From Nocardia higoensis (GTDB lineage Bacteria; Actinomycetota; Actinomycetes; Mycobacteriales; Mycobacteriaceae): 64,000 bases of DNA. Below, piece by piece: positions 28,423 to 36,769 of the stretch; position 1 is the stretch's first letter; each line of letters begins with the position of its first letter. The stretch spans positions 930,001-994,000 of the forward strand of contig NZ_JADLQN010000001.1 of the NCBI RefSeq assembly GCF_015477835.1, written 5' to 3'. The notes below the pieces were generated by a model, which was given only the letters and a program-made list of their open reading frames with translations, was not told the DNA's origin and did no database searches. The position numbers and the translations under genes were made by a program.

Positions 28423-29838
28423 ATGGTCCTGAACACGAGACGTGATACACCAGGTCCTGTGCGCAGATGGCGCCGGATCGGCAGTTGGCTGACCCAATCG
28501 CGGCACCCGGCCCGACTGGTGGTCTTCGGGTTCGGGGCGGCCACCCTGGTCGGCACCATCCTGCTGGTTCTGCCGATCGCCACGGAAAGCAGGACGGCGA
28601 CCGACCCGATCACCGCGTTGTTCACCGCGGTATCGGCGGTGTGCGTGACCGGCTTGATCGTCGTGGACACCGAAAGCCATTGGTCGTTGTTCGGCGAACT
28701 GGTGATCCTGGGATTGATCCAGGTCGGCGGGCTCGGGATCATGACGCTGGCGTCGCTGTTCGGTCTGCTCGTGGCGCGGCGGATGGGGCTGCGCATGCAG
28801 CTCATCGCCCAGACCGAGACCAAGACCGTGCGATTGGGCGAGAGCCGCAGGGTCGTGGTCGGCGTGATCCGCATGAGTTTGCTGGTGGAGGCGATCGTCG
28901 CCGCGGCGCTCACCGCGCGATTCGTGGCGGGCTACGGCGAGCCCGGCGCACGGGGGGTCTACCTGGGCGTCTTCCATGCGATCTCAGCGTTCAACAACGC
29001 CGGATTCGCCCTGTATCAGGACAACTTGGTCGGCTTCGCCACCGACCCGTGGATCATCGTGCCGATCTCGCTGGCGTTCGTGGTCGGTGGGCTCGGATTC
29101 CCGGTGATCTTCGAGGTCACCCGCTCACTGCGACGACAACAGGCGCGTGAGTTCCGGTGGCGGCAGTGGTCGTTGCACACCAGGATCACCTTGCTCGCCT
29201 ATGCCCTGCTGGGTTTTGTCGGGGTGTTCGCGGTGACGGCTTTCGAGTGGACCAACCCGAACACGCTGGGGCCGCTGAGCACCGCGCACAAGGTCCTGGT
29301 CGGCGGTTTCCACGGGATCAGCCCCCGTACCGCGGGCTTCAATTCGCTGGATGTCGGGTCCATGCATTCGGCGACGCTGCTGGTCAACGATGTGTTGATG
29401 TTCATCGGCGGCGGAAGCGCTGGCACCGCCGGCGGGATCAAGGTGACCACGTTCGCCCTGCTCGCATTCGTGATCATCGCCGAGATCCGTGGGGAGCCGA
29501 CCGTCCACGTGATGGGACGACGGTTGGCCGCACCGGTACAGCGTCAGGCGATCACGGTGGTGTTGCTCGGCGGTGGGGCGGTGGTGGTCGGAACGCTCGT
29601 GCTGCTGGCGATCACCGGCATGAAACTGGACGCGGTGCTGTTCGAGGTGGTGTCCGCCTTCGGCACGGTGGGGTTGTCGACGGGCATCACCGCCGACATC
29701 CCCGATCCGGGGCTTATCGTGTTGATCGTGCTGATGTTCATGGGCCGATTGGGTCCGATCACCCTGGCGACCGCGTTGGCGTTGCGCGACCGCGGTCGCC
29801 GCTACGAACTTCCCGAGGAGCGCCCCATTGTCGGGTAG
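28423..29838 (+). CDS. Potassium uptake membrane subunit (KtrB/TrkH family)
   Basis: A 471-residue channel-like transporter with four M1-P-M2 units. Selectivity-loop segments are visible in order: FTAVSAVCVTGLIV, HAISAFNNAGFAL, FHGISPRTAGFNSL and EVVSAFGTVGLSTG. A glycine-rich loop typical of the KtrB gate region is GGGSAGTAGGIKVTTF. It should import K+ (with Na+ in KtrAB systems) under control of the RCK protein encoded next. The start is uncertain: ATG 28423 is used, with ATG 28387 and 28393 or a TTG at 28318 as alternatives; a -10 TAGCTT at 28365 favours a start after 28377. Confidence 0.9.
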   Translation: MVLNTRRDTPGPVRRWRRIGSWLTQSRHPARLVVFGFGAATLVGTILLVLPIATESRTATDPITALFTAVSAVCVTGLIVVDTESHWSLFGELVILGLIQVGGLGIMTLASLFGLLVARRMGLRMQLIAQTETKTVRLGESRRVVVGVIRMSLLVEAIVAAALTARFVAGYGEPGARGVYLGVFHAISAFNNAGFALYQDNLVGFATDPWIIVPISLAFVVGGLGFPVIFEVTRSLRRQQAREFRWRQWSLHTRITLLAYALLGFVGVFAVTAFEWTNPNTLGPLSTAHKVLVGGFHGISPRTAGFNSLDVGSMHSATLLVNDVLMFIGGGSAGTAGGIKVTTFALLAFVIIAEIRGEPTVHVMGRRLAAPVQRQAITVVLLGGGAVVVGTLVLLAITGMKLDAVLFEVVSAFGTVGLSTGITADIPDPGLIVLIVLMFMGRLGPITLATALALRDRGRRYELPEERPIVG

Positions 29839-30502
29839 GACCGTACGCAGACGAGGCACCCGCGTCGTCGTGATCGGCCTCGGCCGCTTCGGCGGCGCGT
29901 TGGCTCGTGAACTGGTCACCCACGGGTCGGAGGTGCTCGCCCTCGATTCGAATCCGACGTTGGTGCAGCAGTACTCCGACGAGCTGACCCATGTCGCGGT
30001 CGCCGACACCACCGACATGGAAGCTCTCGAACAGTTGGGGGTGCCGGACTATCCCCACGCGGTCGTCGGTATCGGCAGCAATATGGAGGCCAGCATCCTG
30101 ACCACCTCGCTGCTGGCCGACTTCCGGATTCCGAAGATCTGGGCGAAGGCGACCAGCCGCCGTCACGGTCAGATCCTCGAACGCGTCGGCGCCCATCATG
30201 TCGTGCTGCCCGAACACGATATGGGCGAACGCGTCGCGCACCTGGTCACCGGGCGGATGATCGACTACATCGAATTCGACGCCGACTACGCCATGGCGAA
30301 GACCGTCGCGCCCCGAGCGAGTATCGGAAGAACGCTCACCGCCAGTGGATTGCGTCAGCACTTCGACATCACAGTGGTGGCGATCAAACATCGCGACGCG
30401 CAGTTCACCTACGCGACCCCGGATACCGTTGTCGAAGCGGGGGATGTGCTCATCGTGTCCGGCCGCGTCGCGGAAGTGGAGCGTTTCGCCGACCTCACCT
30501 GA
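29828..30502 (+). CDS. Potassium uptake regulatory subunit (KtrA/TrkA family)
   Basis: A 224-residue cytosolic RCK protein. The N-terminal Rossmann domain has RVVVIGLGRFGGALARELV and the nucleotide-binding acidic end EVLALDSNPTLVQ. The C-terminal RCK_C domain (about 140-220) contains VAIKHRDAQFTYATPDTVVE and DVLIVSGRVAEVERF. KtrA rings bind ATP, ADP or c-di-AMP and gate KtrB. The TTG start at 29828 overlaps the ktrB stop by 11 nt and is preceded by GAGGAG, so the two subunits are co-translated. Confidence 0.92.
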   Translation: MSGRTVRRRGTRVVVIGLGRFGGALARELVTHGSEVLALDSNPTLVQQYSDELTHVAVADTTDMEALEQLGVPDYPHAVVGIGSNMEASILTTSLLADFRIPKIWAKATSRRHGQILERVGAHHVVLPEHDMGERVAHLVTGRMIDYIEFDADYAMAKTVAPRASIGRTLTASGLRQHFDITVVAIKHRDAQFTYATPDTVVEAGDVLIVSGRVAEVERFADLT

Positions 30503-30523
30503 GTCATCGCGACGAACGAGCGG

Positions 30524-30565
30524 GGCCGAGGTTGCCGAAGGCTGCCGCGGCCCCTGGGCTCGGCC
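30524..30565. terminator. Possible bidirectional hairpin between convergent genes
   Basis: GGCCGAG (30524-30530) can pair with CTCGGCC (30559-30565), and an inner GGGGCC/GGCCCC pair offers an alternative fold. It occupies the 63-nt gap between the stops of ktrA and the leftward ABC permease. Confidence 0.45.
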
Positions 30566-31357
30566 TCAGGAGCGCAGATCACGCCGGCTGAAGCGCACGA
30601 ACCCCGCGGTCGCGAGGACGGCCGACACCGCGACGAGGATCCCGGCATCGGCCCACTGCATCCCGTGACGCAGCGGTTCCCCGCCGATGTAGTAGTGGAA
30701 CGGCGAGAGATATTCCAGCCAGTCGATGCCGATGACACCGGCGAGATTGCCCACGACATAGGTGAGCACTCCGATGCCGACCGCGATCGCCAGGGCCTGG
30801 CCGCGTTTGCCGAGCGCGGCACCCAGACCGATGCCCAGCGCGCCGAAGGTGATGCCCAGTAGCGCCAGGTGCGCGCACTGAGCGGCGAATTGCGCGATGC
30901 CGATCGATTCGAGCTCTGCCGTCGAGCGCAGTGCCAGCATGCCGAGCAGGACCAGTGCGGAGATGGCCACCGCGCCGGTGACCAGACCGGCGAATCGCTG
31001 CACCGCGAGCCGGACGCGGCCCACCGGGTGCGCGAGCAGCAGGTCCAGGTAGCCGGTTTCCTCATCGCCTGCGACGGCTCGGGCGCCGAAGGTGACTCCG
31101 AATGCCATGACGAGCAATGGCAGCAGGAGCCCGAACACCGTCGAACCCAGATACCCCGCCGCCGAGTTCACGTCGTTCATCCGGAGGGCTTCGCGCATCG
31201 CTTCGGGATAGTTCCGCACGGCTTCGGCCATGCCGCCGCCGGACACCTGCGGATAGAACGCGGCGTACATCGAACCGACCGCCGTGGTGCCGACCGCCCA
31301 CGCCATCAGCAGGCGGCGGTTGTCGATCAGCGTCCGGGTGTAGATGTCAGGCAGCAT
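30566..31357 (-). CDS. ABC-2 type exporter permease
   Basis: A 263-residue membrane protein with about six helices. It has the ABC-2 permease layout: a first helix (RRLLMAWAVGTTAVGSMYAA), a long extracytoplasmic loop, then an LLVMAFGVTFGARAVAGDEE segment, where the GDEETGYLDLLLAHPV motif is typical of ABC-2 subunits in drug, lipid or bacitracin-type exporters. It ends FVRFSRRDLRS. The start overlaps the ATPase gene by 11 nt. With that ATPase it forms a complete exporter; the substrate is unknown. The regulator encoded divergently from the ATPase probably controls it. Confidence 0.88.
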   Translation of the reverse strand: MLPDIYTRTLIDNRRLLMAWAVGTTAVGSMYAAFYPQVSGGGMAEAVRNYPEAMREALRMNDVNSAAGYLGSTVFGLLLPLLVMAFGVTFGARAVAGDEETGYLDLLLAHPVGRVRLAVQRFAGLVTGAVAISALVLLGMLALRSTAELESIGIAQFAAQCAHLALLGITFGALGIGLGAALGKRGQALAIAVGIGVLTYVVGNLAGVIGIDWLEYLSPFHYYIGGEPLRHGMQWADAGILVAVSAVLATAGFVRFSRRDLRS

Positions 31358-32246
31358 CGGCTTCTCCGGTGTAGTAGCTGTGGAACAGATCGTCCAAGGC
31401 GGGTTCGGTGACGAGCAGATCGACGACGTGATGCGCGGTCAGCGCGCGCAGCAAGGCGTCCGGGCTGCCGGTCACCTGGCAGCGCAGGGTCGTGCCCTCG
31501 ATTCGCACCTCGCCGACGCCCGCCAGACCGGTGAATTCCGCCGCGTCGACGGCTCGGTCGAAACCGACCTCGACCTCCCGCCGAGCGTCGGCGCGCAAGC
31601 CCGCGACGGTGTCGAGCGCTACCAGACGGCCTTCACGGATGATGCCCACTCGATCGGCGACCGCTTCGACCTCGCTCATGATGTGACTGGACATGAACAC
31701 CGTCTGTCCGGCGGCCGCGGCCTCGGCCACCATATCGAGGAAGATCTGCTGGGCCAGCGGATCCAGACCCGAGGTGGGCTCGTCGAGGATCAGCAGCTCG
31801 GGTTCGTGCATGAACGCCTGCACCAGCCCGACCTTCTGCCGGTTCCCCTTCGACAGGGCCGAGATCTGCTTGTCCTGATCCAGCTCCAGCCGGTCGCACA
31901 GGGCATCGATGCGATCGGCGCCCGCGCCACCACGCAAGGCGGCGAGAAACCGTAGCGCCGATCCCACCCGCTGGCGGGCGGGCGCGACGAAGTCACCCGC
32001 GAGGTAGCCGATCCGGGCGTGCAACCGGACGGCGTCGGCACGGGGGTCGAGGCCGAGGACCCGCGCCGTGCCGCTGGTCGGGCGGATGAGGTCCAGCAAC
32101 AGCCGGATGGTCGTGGATTTCCCGGCCCCGTTGGGGCCGAGATAGCCGAATACCTCCCCGCGTTGGACGGACAGGGACAGGTCGACCAGCCCACGGGCCG
32201 AGCCGTAGGTCTTCGTGAGCCCGTGCAGCTCGATTGCGTTCACCAT
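31347..32246 (-). CDS. ABC exporter ATP-binding protein (DrrA/CcmA type)
   Basis: A 299-residue ATPase. Walker A is YLGPNGAGKSTTIRLLL, the signature is LSKGNRQKVGLVQAF (a variant with Lys and Asn in place of the second Gly and Gln), Walker B is LLILDEPTSGLDPLAQQ, and the H-loop is VFMSSHIMSEVEAV. The C-terminal 85 residues form the accessory domain usual in DrrA-like exporters. A -10 TAGATT (minus strand, 32259-32254) ends 7 nt before the ATG, so the mRNA is probably leaderless. The promoter touches a 37-bp operator shared with the divergent regulator. Confidence 0.92.
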   Translation of the reverse strand: MVNAIELHGLTKTYGSARGLVDLSLSVQRGEVFGYLGPNGAGKSTTIRLLLDLIRPTSGTARVLGLDPRADAVRLHARIGYLAGDFVAPARQRVGSALRFLAALRGGAGADRIDALCDRLELDQDKQISALSKGNRQKVGLVQAFMHEPELLILDEPTSGLDPLAQQIFLDMVAEAAAAGQTVFMSSHIMSEVEAVADRVGIIREGRLVALDTVAGLRADARREVEVGFDRAVDAAEFTGLAGVGEVRIEGTTLRCQVTGSPDALLRALTAHHVVDLLVTEPALDDLFHSYYTGEADAA

Positions 32247-32260
32247 GGGATCGAATCTAT

Positions 32261-32297
32261 CGAACTTTCAGAGATTTGAAAATACTCTGAAAGTTCG
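32261..32297. promoter_or_regulatory. 37-bp perfect operator between exporter and regulator genes
   Basis: CGAACTTTCAGAG (32261-32273) and CTCTGAAAGTTCG (32285-32297) are perfect 13-nt arms with an 11-nt AT-rich spacer. The leftward -10 (32254-32259) adjoins it, and the rightward -10 TAGTCT (32308-32313) lies 10 nt beyond, so a bound dimer could shut both promoters. Confidence 0.75.
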
Positions 32298-32320
32298 GAG
32301 GTGCTGATAGTCTTCGCGGT

Positions 32321-32794
32321 GTGGGAACCAACGAGCGATTGCGTGAATCCGCGGAGAAGCTGGCCCTGACCTTGTCGGCGGGCGGCGGGATGCAGCGTTC
32401 GACCGCGCGGGTGCTGACCGCGCTTCTCTATACCGAGCAGGACACCATGACCGCGGCCGACCTGTGCGCGGAGTTGTCGATCAGTTCCGGAGCCGTGTCG
32501 ACGGCTATCAAACACCTCATGCCGGTGGGCTTGATCGAACGCGTGCCCGCTCCGGGCAGCCGCCGCGATCACTACCGTTTCCGGGCCGGAGCGTGGGCCG
32601 CCCTGATGTCGCAGCAGAACACGATGCTGGCCACCATGCGCGACGCGGCGCGGGAAGGCATCGACGCCGCTGACCCGGACACCGTCACCGCTCGCCGCCT
32701 GCACGAGATGCAGGACTTCTACGCCTTCATGGTCGACGAGCTGGTGCCGCTGATCGATCGATGGCGCGAGCGATACGCCGCCGAACATCCCTGA
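32321..32794 (+). CDS. GbsR/MarR-like winged-helix regulator
   Basis: A 157-residue dimeric-type regulator. The winged helix (30-100) contains MTAADLCAELSISSGAVSTA and the wing RVPAPGSRRDHYRFRAGAW. A C-terminal helical segment (105-155; LHEMQDFYAFMVDELVPLID) would dimerise. The family represses transporter or osmoprotectant genes and releases them on ligand binding. GTG 32321 follows a -10 by 7 nt without a Shine-Dalgarno, so it is probably leaderless. It is divergent from an ABC exporter, and the shared 37-bp palindrome is its most likely binding site. It may also control the second exporter encoded downstream on the opposite strand. Confidence 0.88.
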   Translation: MGTNERLRESAEKLALTLSAGGGMQRSTARVLTALLYTEQDTMTAADLCAELSISSGAVSTAIKHLMPVGLIERVPAPGSRRDHYRFRAGAWAALMSQQNTMLATMRDAAREGIDAADPDTVTARRLHEMQDFYAFMVDELVPLIDRWRERYAAEHP

Positions 32795-32796
32795 CC

Positions 32797-32835
32797 CCGA
32801 GGGAGCCGAGGCCGGACAGGCACCGGCTCCCTCGG
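32797..32835. terminator. Perfect bidirectional hairpin terminator
   Basis: CCGAGGGAGCCG (32797-32808) and CGGCTCCCTCGG (32824-32835) form a 12-bp perfect stem with a 15-nt loop, placed exactly between the convergent stops of the regulator (32794) and the ABC permease (32844). Confidence 0.75.
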
Positions 32836-32843
32836 TACGGCGG

Positions 32844-34466
32844 TCACCCGTCGAGATCCCGACGCGCACACCCGATCAAGCCGATCGCGATCAGCGCGGC
32901 GGCGACGGCGGTGAGCACACCACTCGCGACCCAGTCCGGCGCGGTGTCGGGTACCGCGGCGAGATGGGCGAACGGGGAGATCTTCGACGACCAGGCCGGC
33001 GCATGGATGCTCTGCACGATGACATCGAGCAAGAACCCGCCCGCCACGGGCACGGCGCCGATGGCGGCGACAGCGGTCGGGTACCAGCCCAGCGCCGCCA
33101 CCGCGGCGCCGAGGCCGAGTAGGGCGACGGGGGCGACGTTGAACGCACCCGCCAGCGCCTGCCCGAACCCCAACTGCGCGCCGGTAATCACCGCTCCGAG
33201 CCACATCGCGACCGCCGCGACGCCCAACAGGACCGCGATACCCGCTGTCGTCACGGCTGTCTCCGTGCTGACCCACCGGTATCGCGACAGTGGCAAGGAG
33301 TGCAGGAGGTTCCAGCGTCGCGCTCTCTCGTCGGCAGCCACGGCCGAGATGCGGACGGTCGCATAGAGCCCGGCGGGGATCGCCAGCAGGGCGAACATCG
33401 CGGCCGCGAAGCCGGACACGGTTTCGAGACCGCCGAACCCGGCCGTCGCCGCGAGTTCGGCGAAACGCGGATTCTTGTCGAAGAACTCCAGGATCGAGGC
33501 GATCAGCGCGCCCAGGAGCAGGAAGTAGGCGCCGATCCCCGCCGCCCAGCCCATGGTCGGTGCGAGTGCGCGCCGCACCGCGAAGCCGTGCAGCGAGCCG
33601 AGCAACCGGGTACGGGGCGGGCGTGTTCCGGGCAGCGTGATCAGGGCGCCCCCGAGGTCCCGGCGCCGAGCGAGCAGCAGTGCGGCGACGGTCGCAGCGG
33701 CGGCCGAGCCGACGAGTACGAGGACAGGCTCGATCCGGTTGTCCGCGTAGGGAGCGGTGCGAGCGGAAAGCCCGAAGGGGGTGAGCCAGGCCGTCCAGGC
33801 CAGTGCCGCCACACCATCGGCAAGCATCCGAAGCAGCAACGACAACCCCAGAACAGCTCCTGCGAATCCGGTGGCCGCCGCCCGAGACGGGAATGCCTGC
33901 GAGGCGAGCAATCCCAGACTCGCGAAAGCCGTGGTCGAGGCGAACACGCACAGCGCGTGCAGCAGCGCCCCGGTCGGATCGGTACCTGCCACGACCAGTC
34001 CGGCACCGACCCCCGTCGCGACGAACACGGCGGCCCAGGTCATCATCACCGCGGCGTGCGAGACCAGATCCAGCATCCGTGTTCGCCCGCCGAGTAGCAG
34101 ATCCCAGTACCCGGCGTCCTCCTGCCCGCGAGTGAGCCGAGTAGCGGTCAGCAGCGCCCACACGCCACAGAGCACCAGCACCGGGGTGCCGGTGCGCCAC
34201 ACGGTGAACCCACCGGGATCGTCGAGAGCGAGCGGAGCGCCGAACAGTATGCGCACCGCCGGATTCTCCGCGAGAGCGCGCAGCGCCCCGGAATCGAGGG
34301 TCTCCGCGAAGGTCGCCTGATACTGCGCGGCGACCAGGGTCGAGATACCGGTGGCCGCGACAGTGACCACCGCGGTTCCGCGGCGAATCTGACGGAGGGC
34401 GAGCCCGGCCAGTGCCCGCCTGGGCTCAGCAGCGGCGACCGTACCGGTGGCGAGGGCGGCGGTCAT
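32844..34466 (-). CDS. Large ABC-2 exporter permease (about 12 helices)
   Basis: A 540-residue membrane protein, about twice the size of the neighbouring permease and seemingly two fused six-helix halves. The first half carries TATRLTRGQEDAGYWDLLLG and the second AVAADERARRWNLLHSLPLS, the same position in the ABC-2 fold repeated. Such double-size permeases pair with one DrrA-like ATPase in antibiotic and unknown exporters of Actinobacteria. The ATG overlaps the ATPase stop (ATGA at 34463-34466). Substrate unknown. Confidence 0.88.
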   Translation of the reverse strand: MTAALATGTVAAAEPRRALAGLALRQIRRGTAVVTVAATGISTLVAAQYQATFAETLDSGALRALAENPAVRILFGAPLALDDPGGFTVWRTGTPVLVLCGVWALLTATRLTRGQEDAGYWDLLLGGRTRMLDLVSHAAVMMTWAAVFVATGVGAGLVVAGTDPTGALLHALCVFASTTAFASLGLLASQAFPSRAAATGFAGAVLGLSLLLRMLADGVAALAWTAWLTPFGLSARTAPYADNRIEPVLVLVGSAAAATVAALLLARRRDLGGALITLPGTRPPRTRLLGSLHGFAVRRALAPTMGWAAGIGAYFLLLGALIASILEFFDKNPRFAELAATAGFGGLETVSGFAAAMFALLAIPAGLYATVRISAVAADERARRWNLLHSLPLSRYRWVSTETAVTTAGIAVLLGVAAVAMWLGAVITGAQLGFGQALAGAFNVAPVALLGLGAAVAALGWYPTAVAAIGAVPVAGGFLLDVIVQSIHAPAWSSKISPFAHLAAVPDTAPDWVASGVLTAVAAALIAIGLIGCARRDLDG

Positions 34467-35389
34467 CGGGCGGCCTCGCCGTAGTAGTCGAGGAAGATCT
34501 CCTCCAGGGTGGGCTCGCGCAGCGACAACGCTGTCACCTGCGCTGCGGCGAGGGCGCGCAGCGCGGGCGCGGGTAGCCCGGACAGCGTGAACCGCAACCG
34601 GCCCTCATCGGCCGACTCCACGGCCATCACGCCGTCCACACCGTCCAATGTCGGCGCCGGACCCTCGTAGTAAACCTCCACAACCGTGCGATGCAGTCGA
34701 CGAAGATCGGCCATCGCCGCGATCTCGACGAGTCTGCCACCGCGCAGGATCGCGACCCGATCACACAGCGCCTCCACCTCGCCGAGCTGATGCGAGCTCA
34801 GGAACACCGTCTGCCCGCGTTCCCGCGCCTCGGTGACACAACGACGGAACTGCTGTTCCATCAACGGATCCAGACCACTGGTCGGCTCATCCAATACCAG
34901 CAGCGGAGCTCGGGTGGCGAAGGCGGCGATCAACGCGACCTTCTGCCGATTGCCGGTCGAATAGGTGAGGCCCGGCTTGTCCGGATCCAACGCGAACCGC
35001 TCCACCAGCTCGGCACGGTAGGCCGTGTCGACACCGGGGCCCACGCGGGCCAGCAACTCGAGGATCTCCGTACCGGTCAACGACGGCCACAGCGCCACAT
35101 CGGCGGGCACGTAGGCCAAGTGCCGATGCGCGGCACGGACATCCGTTGCTTTCTCCCCGAACACCCTCGCCACACCCGACGTGGGCCGGATCAACCCCAT
35201 GAGCAACCGGATGGTGGTCGATTTGCCCGCACCGTTCGGGCCGAGAAAGCCGAACACTTCGCCGTGACCAACGCTCAACGTGAGGTCGTCGACAGCGACG
35301 GTACGACCGAACCGCTTGCTCAAACCCTCGAGCGAGACCGGCGCGCCGGAATCGATGGCGCGCGCGGACAACGCCGCAGTGACTGACAT
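34463..35389 (-). CDS. ABC exporter ATP-binding protein (second system)
   Basis: A 308-residue ATPase with Walker A FGFLGPNGAGKSTTIRLLM, a signature area TYSTGNRQKVALIAAF (the usual LSGGQ replaced by YSTGN), Walker B LLVLDEPTSGLDPLMEQ and H-loop VFLSSHQLGEVEAL. The C-terminal accessory domain (225-305) resembles that of the first ATPase, and both share the G-N-R-Q-K-V signature variant, so the two exporters are probably paralogues. The start has GGAAGGG upstream. It is co-transcribed with the large permease. Confidence 0.92.
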   Translation of the reverse strand: MSVTAALSARAIDSGAPVSLEGLSKRFGRTVAVDDLTLSVGHGEVFGFLGPNGAGKSTTIRLLMGLIRPTSGVARVFGEKATDVRAAHRHLAYVPADVALWPSLTGTEILELLARVGPGVDTAYRAELVERFALDPDKPGLTYSTGNRQKVALIAAFATRAPLLVLDEPTSGLDPLMEQQFRRCVTEARERGQTVFLSSHQLGEVEALCDRVAILRGGRLVEIAAMADLRRLHRTVVEVYYEGPAPTLDGVDGVMAVESADEGRLRFTLSGLPAPALRALAAAQVTALSLREPTLEEIFLDYYGEAAR

Positions 35390-35517
35390 CGGAAAGCCCT
35401 TCCAAGTCGACGAATACGCATTGCCGACCAGACTTCCCGGCGCACCTGGAGAGAAGACTACTCCGGCCGGGCTCCAGGGCCACCGGGTTTCACCCCTCCG
35501 AAAGCCGTGTGTGTCGC

Positions 35518-36615
35518 TCAGAGAGTGAAGGTGAGGGCATCCGGTCGGATGTAGTCACCGGGATCGGAGAGGAAACGTAATGCCGGGCGCTGCTCGGCGG
35601 GGATGCGTTCCAATTCACCGTGCAATGTGGCCCGATAGGTGTCACCCCGCGCGGTGAAGCCCGGCAGCCAGTTGTCGTGATGGCTGGGCACGAACACCGC
35701 GGGCCTGATCGCCTCGATGTATTGGCGGACGTCGCGCAGACCGTTGAGTGGCTGGTTGAAACCCTGGATGGCTCCGAGGTGCACGTCGCTGGCGGGCAGC
35801 GCCCGCAGGACGTCATACACCTGTGGTGCGGCTTCGGTGAGTGGTCCGGCGGAGTCGTTCCACGTGAGGGTGAATCCACCTACCCGGAACTGGTAGAGCA
35901 GGCTGCCGCCTTCCTGGTCGGACAGCGCGGACCCGAGTGCGATGAGATCACACAGTTGCGGCGGGTTCGCGATCGAGTCACGAATGTCGGGCACAGGAAA
36001 GAACGGCGCCGAGCCGGCGGCGCTGCGGTCTGGGGGTTTCGGTCCCGAATGCACATGCCGGACGGCCGTTACCTCGATCGATCCGACCGAATGGTGATAG
36101 GTCTCGCCGAGCGCCGACTGCGCGTCACCGAAGGCCACCGTGCGCAAGGTCGACGCCTCGACCTGGCGCTGCACCTGGGTACAGTGCTCGGCCGTGCCGA
36201 ACAGCACGGCGCCGGAGGCTTGCGCCAGAGCACCCGCGTCAGCGGCGTGGTCGAAGTGCCCGTGCCCGATGAAGATCGCTTCGGGGCGAAGCTCGCCTAC
36301 CTGCGCCACGGTGGTCGGGACGTATCCACTGTGGGCGCCCCGGGGAACCCAGGCATCGAGCAGGACGACGGTCCCGCCCAGCGCCGCGGCGAAACTCGTG
36401 CATCCGAACCAGGACAAGATCGCCCGATCGCCGCGCACCGCGCCGGTCTGCGGGTCGACGTTGGCCGCGCCGAAGAATCGTGTGCGCGCGGCGATCATGC
36501 GCTCGTCCGGATCCGCGACGGACCTACCCGCTGTCGCGACGAGACCGGCGCCGATCGCGGCGCCGAGAAGTGTGCGCCGGGTGAGGGGGCCCGGACGGTG
36601 CGAGAGATCTGACAC
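35518..36615 (-). CDS. Exported MBL-fold metallo-hydrolase (Tat-like signal)
   Basis: A 365-residue protein. The N terminus has a twin-arginine pattern (LTRRTLLGAAIGAGL) and an A-x-A-like site near residue 32, so export by Tat is likely. The metallo-beta-lactamase core has the metal motif FIGHGHFDHAAD, a later His in VRHVHSG, and PSHHDNWLPG. The fold group is that of UlaG/NAPE-PLD-like hydrolases, but the substrate is unknown. GTG 36615 is chosen because AGGA lies 7 nt upstream; the open frame reaches 36732. It is divergent from another exported hydrolase, with a palindrome CGGATAC-N6-GTATCCG between them. Confidence 0.87.
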   Translation of the reverse strand: MSDLSHRPGPLTRRTLLGAAIGAGLVATAGRSVADPDERMIAARTRFFGAANVDPQTGAVRGDRAILSWFGCTSFAAALGGTVVLLDAWVPRGAHSGYVPTTVAQVGELRPEAIFIGHGHFDHAADAGALAQASGAVLFGTAEHCTQVQRQVEASTLRTVAFGDAQSALGETYHHSVGSIEVTAVRHVHSGPKPPDRSAAGSAPFFPVPDIRDSIANPPQLCDLIALGSALSDQEGGSLLYQFRVGGFTLTWNDSAGPLTEAAPQVYDVLRALPASDVHLGAIQGFNQPLNGLRDVRQYIEAIRPAVFVPSHHDNWLPGFTARGDTYRATLHGELERIPAEQRPALRFLSDPGDYIRPDALTFTL

Positions 36616-36687
36616 GTAGACATCCTGACAGCTATCGAGGGCGGGCGCGGTCCCTTGGGGCGGTTCGTCGTCGACCCCGACCCCATT

Positions 36688-36707
36688 CGGATACGAAATA
36701 GTATCCG
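36688..36707. promoter_or_regulatory. TetR-type operator between two hydrolase genes
   Basis: CGGATAC (36688-36694) and GTATCCG (36701-36707) are perfect 7-nt arms with a 6-nt spacer. The half site CGRATAC also occurs in the palindrome over the promoter of the TetR gene at 38880-38896, linking this site to that regulator. Confidence 0.55.
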
Positions 36708-36769
36708 TTGTGTATGGTGGCCGAGGTCGCATTCGCTGACGAATGTGCGATACCCGATCGGGGAGATGA

